Assembly (NCBI GenBank): GCA_902633125.1 | Contig: CACPEZ010000007.1 | Location: 1-38,104, forward strand | Length of the DNA: 38,104 nucleotides | Direction of reading: 5' to 3' | Origin: an uncultured Pelagibacteraceae bacterium | Lineage (GTDB): Bacteria > Pseudomonadota > Alphaproteobacteria > Pelagibacterales > Pelagibacteraceae | Shown: piece by piece, positions 25,407 to 33,486 of the stretch | Position numbering within the stretch: the first letter of the stretch is position 1 | Layout of the letters: every line of letters starts with the position of its first letter | The notes under the pieces: model-generated | Told to the model about the DNA's origin: nothing | Database searches by the model: none | Seen by the model: only the letters and a program-made list of their open reading frames with translations | Translations under genes and position numbers: made by a program

Positions 25407-26182
25407 TGGCATTAATTAAAAAATTTCGAATTGATAGTTACAAGGAAATTTCATCTGTAATTGAACTAAAAAATATATCTGTATTTTATAATAACAGACA
25501 GATTATAGAAAATTTAAATTTAATAATAAGAAAACAAGAAATACTAGGCATGTTGGGGCCTAATGGGGTTGGTAAGTCTACAATTTTCAATTTGATAACT
25601 GGACTGAAAGATCCAAATTATGGTGAAATTATAATTAACGGTATAAATTCAAATAAGTTACCTATTAATGAGAGATTTACAAAATTCAAATTAGGATTAG
25701 TTCCTCAATATGGGGGACTTATTCATGATTTGACTTTGTCGGATAATTTGAAATTGGTGTCAGAAATACACATAAAAGAAAAAGAAATGAGAGAGCACAA
25801 AGTAAATAAATTAATAGCTCAATTTGAATTTGAATCGTTATTAAAAGTAAAAGCAAAAGACTTGTCAGGGGGTCAAAAAAAAAAGCTAGTAATTGCAATG
25901 GCTTTAATAAATGATCCAAAAATATTACTGTTAGATGAGCCATTTGCTGCTTTAGATATTTTAACAATTAAAATGTTGCAAGAAATAATACTAAATTTAC
26001 AATCTTCAGAAGAAATAACTATTGTAGTGTGTGATCATCAAGCGAGAGATCTTTTGAATTGTGTAGACAGAGCTATCATATTATCGAACGGCAAGATAAT
26101 TGCATCTGGCAGTCCAAATGAAGTTATTAGCGATAAAAAAGCCAAAACTCATTATTTTGGAGATGAATTTAATATAACTTAA
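25406..26182 (+). CDS. lptB: LPS export ABC transporter ATPase LptB
   Basis: LptB powers extraction of lipopolysaccharide from the inner membrane with LptF and LptG. The 258-residue protein has Walker A GPNGVGKST (51-59), Q-loop LVPQYGGLIHDLT, ABC signature DLSGGQKKKL, Walker B ILLLDEPFAALD, and the switch His in VVCDHQ. It is about 17 residues longer at the N-terminus than E. coli LptB; the extra segment KKFRIDSYKEIS precedes the first strand. The start is fixed by the 1-nt overlap with lptC. No rpoN or hpf follows, unlike the usual proteobacterial order; aroA begins 7 nt downstream. Confidence 0.95.
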   Translation: MALIKKFRIDSYKEISSVIELKNISVFYNNRQIIENLNLIIRKQEILGMLGPNGVGKSTIFNLITGLKDPNYGEIIINGINSNKLPINERFTKFKLGLVPQYGGLIHDLTLSDNLKLVSEIHIKEKEMREHKVNKLIAQFEFESLLKVKAKDLSGGQKKKLVIAMALINDPKILLLDEPFAALDILTIKMLQEIILNLQSSEEITIVVCDHQARDLLNCVDRAIILSNGKIIASGSPNEVISDKKAKTHYFGDEFNIT

Positions 26183-26189
26183 TTCATCA

Positions 26190-27515
26190 ATGAAATCTTA
26201 TATCCAGATAAGTAATAAAATTAAAAAATTTAGTAAGACTATACAAGTAAGTGGAGATAAAAGTATTTCTATTAGATGTGTCTTATTAGCTTCACAAGCT
26301 ATAGGTACATCCAAAATATATAATTTGTTGGAATCTGAAGACGTAATCAATGCATTAAAATCAATAAAAAAATTAGGAATTAATTATAAAAAGTTAAAAA
26401 AATATTATGAAATAACTGGTTTTGGTTTAACTGGATTTAATACCAATAGTAAAATTAAAATAGATGCAGGCAATTCAGGTACATTTGCAAGATTAATTTT
26501 AGGTCTTCTTGTAAATTCAAATAATCAAATAACTCTTATTGGTGATAAGAGTCTTTCAAAGAGAGATTTTTCTAGAGTTACCAAGCCATTGGAAATGTTT
26601 GGTGCCAATATTAAATCTCATAATAAAAATTTACCAGTTAAAATTATAGGGTCAAAATTTTTAAGACCTATAGAGTATTCTGAGAAGTTAGGAAGTGCTC
26701 AATGTAAAAGTGCTATAATGTTAGCTGCTTTAAAAACTCCAGGTATTACAAAAATTGTAGCCAAAAAATCCAGAAATCATACTGAGCTACTTTTTAAAAG
26801 TTTGAAAATTCCAATAAAAGTGAAAAATAAAAAAAATTCAGATTTAATTGAAATTAAAGGACATTCTAATTTTAAAAGCTTCAATTATAGTGTGCCTGGT
26901 GATATAAGCTCATGCTCTTTCTTTATCGTGTTAACTTTATTAAGTGAAAATTCAAAATTAAAAATTAAAAATGTAAACACAAACAACTCAAGATTAGGTG
27001 TTCTAAAAATTCTTAATAGAATGAATGCTAATATTATAGCAACAAATAAAAGGAGTTATAAAGGTGAAACAATTTCAGACTTGATTATTAAATCTAAAAA
27101 AAACTTAAAAGGTATTAATTGCCCTAAAAATTTAAATAGTTCAGCGATAGATGAATTTTTAATTATCTTTATTGCAGCTGCAAAAGCAAAAGGTGTTTCT
27201 ACTTTTAGTGATTTAGGAGAGCTAAACAAAAAAGAAAGTCCTAGACTGAATATTGCTATTAATTTTTTAAAAAAAGTTGGAGTAAAGGTTTTGAGAGAGA
27301 AAAATAATATAAAAATTTACGGAAATCCAAAACTATATTTAAATGGCAACTTTACTATGAAAAATTTTAGAAAAGATCATAGGGTTTTTATGATGACTTG
27401 TATAGCGGCTCTATCATTAGGTGGTAAATGGAAAATACATGACAGAGACTCAATTAATTCTTCATTTCCTAAGTTCTTAAATATAATTAAACAATTAGGT
27501 GCAAAAATAAATTGA
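26190..27515 (+). CDS. aroA: 3-phosphoshikimate 1-carboxyvinyltransferase (EPSP synthase)
   Basis: AroA joins phosphoenolpyruvate to shikimate-3-phosphate, the sixth shikimate step, toward Phe, Tyr and Trp. The 441-residue product has the substrate-binding SGDKSISIRCVLLAS (about 20-34). IDAGNSGTFARLILGLL carries the glycine/arginine loop, SAQCKSAIMLAAL is intact, SRNHTELLF follows, and RKDHRVFMMTCIAAL contains the late Asp-His-Arg. It leads the tight aroA-cmk-rpsA cluster found widely in alphaproteobacteria. The aroA TGA overlaps the TTG start of cmk (TTGA). trpFBA lie 3 kb downstream on the same strand. Confidence 0.95.
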   Translation: MKSYIQISNKIKKFSKTIQVSGDKSISIRCVLLASQAIGTSKIYNLLESEDVINALKSIKKLGINYKKLKKYYEITGFGLTGFNTNSKIKIDAGNSGTFARLILGLLVNSNNQITLIGDKSLSKRDFSRVTKPLEMFGANIKSHNKNLPVKIIGSKFLRPIEYSEKLGSAQCKSAIMLAALKTPGITKIVAKKSRNHTELLFKSLKIPIKVKNKKNSDLIEIKGHSNFKSFNYSVPGDISSCSFFIVLTLLSENSKLKIKNVNTNNSRLGVLKILNRMNANIIATNKRSYKGETISDLIIKSKKNLKGINCPKNLNSSAIDEFLIIFIAAAKAKGVSTFSDLGELNKKESPRLNIAINFLKKVGVKVLREKNNIKIYGNPKLYLNGNFTMKNFRKDHRVFMMTCIAALSLGGKWKIHDRDSINSSFPKFLNIIKQLGAKIN

Positions 27516-28177
27516 GAAGAAAAAAGAGAATTATTACTGTAGCTATTGATTCCCCAGCAGCGGCAGGTGCAGGAACACAAGCGAAATATATTGCTAAAGA
27601 ATATAATTTACTTTATCTAGATACTGGCAAAATTTATAGATACATTGCAAAAATAAAACTTAAAGAAAAAAAAAATTTTTCGTATAAATCCATAAAAAAA
27701 AAAATTAACAATATAAAATTAAAATCTCTCAGTAGTAAAAGTTTATTAACTGATGAGGTTGCAAATTCAGCATCTATACTAGCAAAAAACAATAAGATCA
27801 GGAAAATGGTAAAAAAATTTCAATTGAATTGTGCTTATAAACCTTCAAAATATTACTCGGGATCAGTTTTAGATGGAAGAGATATAACATCAGTAATCAT
27901 GAAAGATGCCATGTTTAAGTTCTATATTACCGCGAATATAAAAGTTAGAGCAAAGAGAAGATTTGATGAATTCAAAAAATTAAAAAAGAAAATTTCATAC
28001 AATGAAGTTCTAAAAAGCTTGAGAAATAGGGACAATTTAGACAAAAACCGTAAATACTCTCCTTTAAAAAAAACCAAAGATTCAATCTTGATTAATACTT
28101 CTAAATTAAGTAAGAAAGCGTGCTTTAAAAAAATAAAGTCAATTATGGACAAAAAACTAATACATGGAAATATATAA
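27512..28177 (+). CDS. cmk: Cytidylate kinase with degenerate P-loop (no Walker A lysine)
   Basis: Cmk phosphorylates CMP/dCMP to the diphosphates. Position between aroA and rpsA, length (221) and motifs identify it: TVAIDSPAAAGAGTQAKYIA, YLDTGKIYR, VLDGRDITSVIMKDAMFKFY and RDNLDKNRKYSPL. The P-loop, normally GPAASGKGT, reads SPAAAGAGT at residues 14-22: Gly14 is Ser and the catalytic Lys at position 20 is Ala. The codon is GCA at 27569-27571, two base changes from any Lys codon, so a simple read error is unlikely. Either the family has an alternative phosphate-binding residue here, such as the Lys at 25, or activity is altered. The TTG start at 27512 is supported by the 3-nt overlap with the aroA stop. 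Confidence 0.87.
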   Translation: MRRKKRIITVAIDSPAAAGAGTQAKYIAKEYNLLYLDTGKIYRYIAKIKLKEKKNFSYKSIKKKINNIKLKSLSSKSLLTDEVANSASILAKNNKIRKMVKKFQLNCAYKPSKYYSGSVLDGRDITSVIMKDAMFKFYITANIKVRAKRRFDEFKKLKKKISYNEVLKSLRNRDNLDKNRKYSPLKKTKDSILINTSKLSKKACFKKIKSIMDKKLIHGNI

Positions 28178-29894
28178 AGACTTAAAATCAGCAAAAAATC
28201 AGCAATTCGAAAAACTTTTAAATTCACAACTTTCAAAAAATAAAATTGAAGAAGGCAAGATTATTGAAGGTAAAATTACAAAAATTACAGAGAAATTTGT
28301 ATTTGTGTTTATACCAGGACTAAAGAGTGAGCCTATAATTGATGTAAATGAGTTAAAAATGATAGGTTTAAAAGATAAAATAATAGTAGGTGAAAATATA
28401 CCAGTTTTATTGGAGAAAATTGAAGACAAAAATGGTGAAGTACTAGTTTCTGCTTTAAAAGCAAAAAAAATTAAAGGTTGGTATGAATTAGAAAAAGCTT
28501 ATGAAAATAATTCCTCAATAGTAGGCAAAATAACGAGTAAATGTAAAGGTGGTGTTATAGTAGAGCATACAGAGACGGGCTCATTGATGTTTTGTCCAGG
28601 CTCTCAGATAAGTGACAAGCCATTAAAAAATATAGATCATCTAATAGGGGTTGAGCAAAAATTTGCAATTATAAAACTAGATAAGATTAGAGGCAATGCA
28701 TGTGTATCTAGAAGACAGATTGTTTCATCAAATAAAAGGGAAGATAAGGCAAAAATTATAGAGAAATTTTCAGTTGGAGATGTAATAAAAGATGCAGTTG
28801 TAAAAGGGTACTCGTCTTTTGGATGTTTTTTTGAGGTAAATAACGAGATAGATGTTTTAGTACATTTACAAGAAATTTCATATTCGAGAGTTAACCATCC
28901 TGATGAGATATTTAATATTGGTGAAAAACACAACTTGAAAGTAATTTCAATTGATAAAGAGAAATTACAAATTGGATGTTCGATTAAACAACTCTCACCA
29001 GATCCTTTTGAACATATAGGAAATTATGAAATTGGTCAAAAGTACAAAGTAAAGGTTGATAAAATAACTGATTATGGATGTTTCTGTTCACTAGAACCTG
29101 GATTAAGTACTTTGTTACATAGTAGTGAAATGAGTTGGACCAAAAGAAATGTTGTACCAAAAAAACTATTCAAAGTTGGAGATATGATTGATTGTGTTAT
29201 TACTGAGATTGACAAAGAAAAAAGACGAATTGCAATATCACATAAACTAACATTAGATAATCCATATCAATTATTTACTAATAAATTTCCAATAGGTAGT
29301 GAAATCAATGGAATAGTAACAAGTATAAATGAATATGCATTATATGTTAAACTAGATGAATTTGACATTGACGGTTTTCTTCATGCAAACGATTTAAGCT
29401 ATACAAATAACCCAGAGAATGAGTTAAAAAAATATAAAAATGGAGACAAATTAAAAGTTAAAGTGTTAGAAGTAAAAAAAGATGAACAAAAAGTTAGAGT
29501 TGGATTAAAACAATTAGGCACTGATCCTTTTGACTTCTTCAAAAATAAGAAAGTTAATGATATATTAACTGTACAAGTAATTTCCTCAGATAATAAGGGT
29601 CTAATTGTAAAACCAGAAAATTGTGAATTAGATTTTATGATAAAAAAATCAAATATTGCGGTAAATTCAGCAGATGCTAGACCGTCAAGATTTGTTGGAG
29701 GAGAAAGAATTGACACTGCTATCTCAGAATTAAATATTGATAAAAGAAAAGTCAGCTTAAGTATTAAATTACTTGAAGAGTTGCAGAATAAAGAAGCTGT
29801 TTCAAAGTTTTCAAGTCCACTTAGTGGAAAAAACCTACCTTTTTCATCATTGTCTGAAAAATTAGACGATAAAAAGAAAAAAGGTGAAGAGTAG
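28164..29894 (+). CDS. rpsA: 30S ribosomal protein S1
   Basis: S1 binds mRNA leaders and helps initiation on weak Shine-Dalgarno sites, relevant here because most starts in the window lack a strong one. The 576-residue protein consists of tandem S1/OB-fold RNA-binding repeats, six by my reading. Examples are EGKIIEGKITKITEKFVFVF, GDVIKDAVVKGYSSFGCFFE, GQKYKVKVDKITDYGCFCSL and GSEINGIVTSINEYALYVKL. The C-terminus ends in a charged Lys/Glu tail. The start lies 14 nt inside the cmk gene. The 3' end provides the GGTGAAGAG used as a ribosome-binding site for the next gene. Confidence 0.96.
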   Translation: MEIYKDLKSAKNQQFEKLLNSQLSKNKIEEGKIIEGKITKITEKFVFVFIPGLKSEPIIDVNELKMIGLKDKIIVGENIPVLLEKIEDKNGEVLVSALKAKKIKGWYELEKAYENNSSIVGKITSKCKGGVIVEHTETGSLMFCPGSQISDKPLKNIDHLIGVEQKFAIIKLDKIRGNACVSRRQIVSSNKREDKAKIIEKFSVGDVIKDAVVKGYSSFGCFFEVNNEIDVLVHLQEISYSRVNHPDEIFNIGEKHNLKVISIDKEKLQIGCSIKQLSPDPFEHIGNYEIGQKYKVKVDKITDYGCFCSLEPGLSTLLHSSEMSWTKRNVVPKKLFKVGDMIDCVITEIDKEKRRIAISHKLTLDNPYQLFTNKFPIGSEINGIVTSINEYALYVKLDEFDIDGFLHANDLSYTNNPENELKKYKNGDKLKVKVLEVKKDEQKVRVGLKQLGTDPFDFFKNKKVNDILTVQVISSDNKGLIVKPENCELDFMIKKSNIAVNSADARPSRFVGGERIDTAISELNIDKRKVSLSIKLLEELQNKEAVSKFSSPLSGKNLPFSSLSEKLDDKKKKGEE

Positions 29895-29898
29895 TTAT

Positions 29899-30189
29899 TT
29901 GGCAACTAGAAGATCAGATCTTTTAAATAAACTCTCTAACAACTATCCTAATTTTCTTAAAAAAGATTTAAAAAAACTTATAGATATTTTTTTTACTGAG
30001 ATAAGAAGTGCATTAAAAAGAAATGAAAGGGTAGAACTTAGAGACGTGTTTACGATTGAACCAAGGCTGAAAAAGGCTAGATTTGCCAGAAACCCTAAGA
30101 CTAATGAAAAAATTTATATTGATCAGAAATATTCAATATTTTTTAAATCATCTAAATTTTGGTCTAAAAAAATAAATGAAAAAGAATAA
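29899..30189 (+). CDS. ihfB: Integration host factor beta-like / HU-family DNA-bending protein
   Basis: IHF/HU proteins bend DNA in recombination, replication and transcription. From the TTG at 29899 the product is 96 residues, MATRRSDLLNKL at the start, with GRFxxR-type features altered to RNERVELRDVF. The minor-groove-intercalating proline arm is FARNPKTNEKI. The TTG start is preferred over an in-frame GTG at 29884 that lies within rpsA: GAAGAG lies 7 nt upstream of the TTG, and homologues start near here. Its place directly after rpsA is the usual ihfB location. The last 14 nt overlap pyrF. The N-terminal basic segment is a little longer than usual. Confidence 0.88.
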   Translation: MATRRSDLLNKLSNNYPNFLKKDLKKLIDIFFTEIRSALKRNERVELRDVFTIEPRLKKARFARNPKTNEKIYIDQKYSIFFKSSKFWSKKINEKE

Positions 30190-30850
30190 GATATTCGTTG
30201 CTTGTGATACCACAAATATAAATAAAATTAAAAAAATAATTACTGAAACTCAAAGTTCCAATTTAAAAGTTGGATACAAATTTGGTCTTGAGTTTTTAAA
30301 TTCAAAAAATGGAAGAACTTTTGTTTCAAAAGTAAAAAATAAAACAATTTTTGCCGACTTGAAACTTCATGATATACCGAATACCTGTGCGTCTGCTATT
30401 AAAGCAATAAAAGATTTAAAAGTTGATTATTTAACAATGCATATAAGTTCTGGTTTAGATGCCCTTAAAGCTGCCAAAAAAGTATCAGGTAAAATTAAAT
30501 TAATTGGCGTAACAATTTTAACCTCATTAGATAATAAGGCTTTGAAAGAAATTGGATTTAATAAGGATGTTAAAAAAATAGTTCATCATCAAGCAAAATT
30601 AGCGAGTAAAGCTAAGCTTGATGCCATAGTGTGTAGTGCCCAAGAGATAAAAGTAGTAAAAAAAGTATTTAAAAAAGAAATAATAACTCCTGGGATAAGA
30701 TTTAGCTCAAATACAAATGATCAAAAAAGAACTTTAACTCCAAAACAAGCTTACAAAAATGGGGCAACCTGGTTGGTGATCGGGAGAGACATTACCAGAG
30801 GCAACATCAAAAAAAATATAAAAAAATTAATTGATCATTTAAATAAATGA
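30176..30850 (+). CDS. pyrF: Orotidine 5'-phosphate decarboxylase
   Basis: PyrF forms UMP from OMP, the final de novo pyrimidine step. The 224-residue TIM barrel has the first strand ACDTTN with Asp11, LKVGYKFGLEFL, and the catalytic tetrad in ADLKLHDIPNT (Asp61, Lys63 and Asp66). MHISSG and the phosphate-binding PGIRF and ATWLVIGRDIT are also present. Length and motifs are standard. The start lies inside ihfB (14-nt overlap) and the end overlaps trpF by 4 nt (ATGA), so it is translated within the rpsA-ihfB-pyrF-trp run. Confidence 0.95.
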   Translation: MKKNKIFVACDTTNINKIKKIITETQSSNLKVGYKFGLEFLNSKNGRTFVSKVKNKTIFADLKLHDIPNTCASAIKAIKDLKVDYLTMHISSGLDALKAAKKVSGKIKLIGVTILTSLDNKALKEIGFNKDVKKIVHHQAKLASKAKLDAIVCSAQEIKVVKKVFKKEIITPGIRFSSNTNDQKRTLTPKQAYKNGATWLVIGRDITRGNIKKNIKKLIDHLNK

Positions 30851-31461
30851 AAGGTTTAAAAATTTGTGGAGTCTCGGATCCTAAAACTTTGACCTATATT
30901 TTAAATCATAGACACAAACCTTCTATGATTGGTTTTATAACGAATTATAAAAAAAGTAGAAGATTTGTTGAATATGAAAAATTAAAAGATTTGATTAATG
31001 TTGATAAGAAAAATGTAAGTTTTGTCTCTGTACTTGTAAACCCAAACGATGAGATTTTAGAAAAAATTAAAAATTTAAATTTTGATTACTACCAACTTTA
31101 TGATGTTGATGCTGATAGAACAAATGAGATTAAATCAAAATATAAAATAAAAATAATAACTTCAATAACAGTTACGAGTAAAAACGATGTAAATAAATAT
31201 AAAGATTACTCAAATATCTCAGATATAATTCTATTCGACTCAAAAGGTTACCATAAATCTGAAAGTTTTGATCATAATCTGCTAGATGAAGTACCTGACG
31301 AAATGAATAAAATGATTGCAGGAAATATCCAAATAGATGATATTCCTAGTTTTAAAAATAAAGACTTCATAATCGATCTTAGCGGTGCATTAGAAGATGA
31401 AAATGGAAAAAAAGATATAAGTAGAATTAATAAGTTGTTAAACTTGTCTGGAAAAATATGA
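30847..31461 (+). CDS. trpF: Phosphoribosylanthranilate isomerase (divergent TrpF)
   Basis: TrpF performs the Amadori rearrangement in tryptophan synthesis. The 204-residue barrel keeps the general base Cys7 in LKICGVS and the general acid Asp131 in ILFDSKG. VSVLVNPNDE, the phosphate-binding IDLSGALEDENGKKD and the terminal SRINKLL are also present. Several usual motifs are eroded: QLHG reads QLYD and the AGG of the LAGGL-type strand reads AGN. Identification relies on these residues plus position directly ahead of trpB and trpA. It overlaps pyrF and trpB by 4 nt each. Confidence 0.88.
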   Translation: MKGLKICGVSDPKTLTYILNHRHKPSMIGFITNYKKSRRFVEYEKLKDLINVDKKNVSFVSVLVNPNDEILEKIKNLNFDYYQLYDVDADRTNEIKSKYKIKIITSITVTSKNDVNKYKDYSNISDIILFDSKGYHKSESFDHNLLDEVPDEMNKMIAGNIQIDDIPSFKNKDFIIDLSGALEDENGKKDISRINKLLNLSGKI

Positions 31462-32702
31462 AACTTAAAAAAAGAATTCCTGTAATTGACCAAGGTAATA
31501 AACTTGGATTTTGGGGGGGTAAATTTGGAGGAAACTTTGTTCCTGAAACATTAAAAAAACCTATCGAAGATTTAGAAGTACTATTTAACAAACTTAAAAA
31601 AGATAAAAAATTTATACGAGAAAGAGATAAATATTTTAAAAATTGGATTGGTGTACCTACTCGTTTCATAAAATTAGAAAATTTAACAAAACATGTGGGT
31701 GGAGCTCAAATTTGGTCTAAAGTTGTTTCAGATGCAAACGGTGGAGCACACAAGATCTACAACGCAACTGTCCATTGTTTACTTGCAAAACGTACTGGTA
31801 AAAAAACTATATGTGGAGATACCGGCGCCGGGTATGCGGGTAAAATGTTGAGTATGGCAGCAAAAAAATTTGGTCTTAAGTGTAAAATTTTCATGGGCGC
31901 AAAAGATATTGCAAGACAACAACCAAATGTAAAAGCGATGAAAAAAAATGGTGCCGAGGTAATTCCGGTTTATTCAGGAAGTCAAACGCTTGTGGATGCT
32001 GTTTCAGAGTGTATGAGATTCTGGGTTGCTAATTGCGATACTACAGCAATGTGTGTTGGAAGTACAGTAGGGCCAGCTGTTTTTGTTCGGATTTGCGGAT
32101 GGAGTACTAGTCAAATTTCAAGAGAACTTAAGTTTCAATTAATTGATGAGTTTGGATCAATTCCAAAAAAACTTAAACTTTACAATTGTGTGGGCGGTGG
32201 AAGTTCGAGTTTTGGGTTTTGGAATGAGTTTATGGATTATGATAAAAAGCAGTGTGAATTTATTGGCGTAGAAGCTGGGGGACCTGCAAAAAGTAAAAAA
32301 CATGCAGCACCTTTAACTTATGGTTCTAAAATTGGAATTCTACATGGTGCAGCCCAGTATGTTAATCAAAACTCAGATGGACAAATAGAAGAGACAGAAT
32401 CTATTTCAGCAGGTTTGGATTACCCTGGAATTTCTCCGCTTCATTGTTTTTTAAAAGACACAAAGAGAGCTAGATATACTGCAGCGAGTGATGAACAAGC
32501 ATTAGAAGCTTACAAACTTGTTACAAGATTTGAAAAATTAAGACCATCTCTTGAACCTAGCCATGCATTCGCCGTTGCTATATCCGAATCTAAAAAATTG
32601 AGCAAAGATACGATCGTAGTAGTTAACAGTTGTGGTGATGCTTACAAGGACCGAGGAATTTTAGAAAAAAGATTAGGAAAAAAATATGTTAAATCCAATT
32701 AG
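31458..32702 (+). CDS. trpB: Tryptophan synthase beta chain, divergent active site
   Basis: TrpB condenses indole with serine using PLP. The fold is clear: FGGNFVPETL (23-32), PLP Lys99 in NGGAHKIYN, GDTGAGYAGKM, MGAKDIARQ, CVGGGSSSFGFW, GVEAGG, SAGLDYPG and the LEPSHAFA segment. Departures from the Salmonella enzyme: Asp121 lies where the catalytic Glu109 belongs (22 residues after the PLP Lys in both). LNHTGAHK reads DANGGAHK. GPHPYP reads GPAVFV. The position of Lys167, which pairs with alpha Asp56, is Val179. Length (414) is slightly above normal. trpF and trpA flank it with overlaps of 4 and 17 nt, so a tryptophan role is very likely. Confidence 0.92.
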   Translation: MKLKKRIPVIDQGNKLGFWGGKFGGNFVPETLKKPIEDLEVLFNKLKKDKKFIRERDKYFKNWIGVPTRFIKLENLTKHVGGAQIWSKVVSDANGGAHKIYNATVHCLLAKRTGKKTICGDTGAGYAGKMLSMAAKKFGLKCKIFMGAKDIARQQPNVKAMKKNGAEVIPVYSGSQTLVDAVSECMRFWVANCDTTAMCVGSTVGPAVFVRICGWSTSQISRELKFQLIDEFGSIPKKLKLYNCVGGGSSSFGFWNEFMDYDKKQCEFIGVEAGGPAKSKKHAAPLTYGSKIGILHGAAQYVNQNSDGQIEETESISAGLDYPGISPLHCFLKDTKRARYTAASDEQALEAYKLVTRFEKLRPSLEPSHAFAVAISESKKLSKDTIVVVNSCGDAYKDRGILEKRLGKKYVKSN

Positions 32703-33486
32703 TGTAGCATTTAAAAAAGCAAAACAAGAAAATAGGCCAGCTTTACTAACTTATACCGTTGCTGGTGATAGCTCAAAAAAACAATCTTTAAATATATTAA
32801 AATCAATTTCTAAAAATGCTGATATTTTAGAATTAGGCGTACCCCATAACACCCCTGTAGCAGATGGAAGTCAGATTCAAACAAGCGCCTACAGAGCAAT
32901 CAAAAATGGAATTAAAGTAAATGATATTTTCAAAATTGTAAAAGATTTTAAAAAGTTTGATAAAGATAAACCTGTTATATTAATGGGCTATTATAATATG
33001 ATCTTTCAATATGGTGAAAATAAATTCTTAAATAAATGTAAGTTATCTGGAGTAAATGGATTAATAGTTGTGGATTTACCTTGGCCAGAAAATAAGAATT
33101 TCGCAAAAAAATGTAAGAAAAAATCTATCTATTTTATTCAGCTTTTATCACCAACAACAACAAAAATTAGGCTGAAAAAAATTATAAGAGACTCTCATCC
33201 TATGAATTATTTTATTTCAATGTTGAGTACAACAGGTGGTAAACTAAAAGTTTCACCTAATGATATATTAAAAAATTATGCCAAAATAAAAAAAATCGAT
33301 CCGAAAAAAGAAATTGTTATTGGTTTTGGAATCACTGAAAAAACAATTGGCAAACTCAAATCTGCAGATGGATTAGTTGTTGGAAGTGCTATTTGTAAGG
33401 AAATTAGCAAGAGTTTAAAGCATAGACAAAATCCTGTCACAAATGTAAGTAAGCTAGTAAAAAAATTAAAAAGTAAAATTCTATGA
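32686..33486 (+). CDS. trpA: Tryptophan synthase alpha chain
   Basis: TrpA cleaves indole-3-glycerol phosphate and channels indole to TrpB. The 266-residue barrel keeps catalytic Glu49 and Asp60 in ILELGVPHNTPVADGSQIQ, where canonical proteins read PFSDP at 53-57. The usual Asp56 is therefore Thr here. MGYYNMIFQYG, GVNGLIVVDLPWPE, the loop-6 region SMLSTTGGKLK, IGFGITEKT and VVGSAI complete the family pattern. It overlaps trpB by 17 nt and accD by 4 nt. The Thr56 change mirrors the loss of the partner Lys in TrpB, suggesting a reorganised subunit interface. Confidence 0.94.
   Translation: MLNPISVAFKKAKQENRPALLTYTVAGDSSKKQSLNILKSISKNADILELGVPHNTPVADGSQIQTSAYRAIKNGIKVNDIFKIVKDFKKFDKDKPVILMGYYNMIFQYGENKFLNKCKLSGVNGLIVVDLPWPENKNFAKKCKKKSIYFIQLLSPTTTKIRLKKIIRDSHPMNYFISMLSTTGGKLKVSPNDILKNYAKIKKIDPKKEIVIGFGITEKTIGKLKSADGLVVGSAICKEISKSLKHRQNPVTNVSKLVKKLKSKIL

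Noticed and set aside
29399..29905. A 168-codon reading frame antisense to rpsA
   Set aside because: It is rich in Ser/Phe/Leu as expected from the reverse of a Lys/Glu-rich gene, has no recognisable motif, and lies wholly opposite a strongly supported gene.
30847..33486. Possibility that trpF/trpB/trpA-like genes form a novel PLP pathway unrelated to tryptophan
   Set aside because: Catalytic residues of TrpF and TrpA and the PLP Lys of TrpB are retained, and the order trpF-trpB-trpA-accD-folC is a known tryptophan-locus arrangement; divergence alone is not enough.
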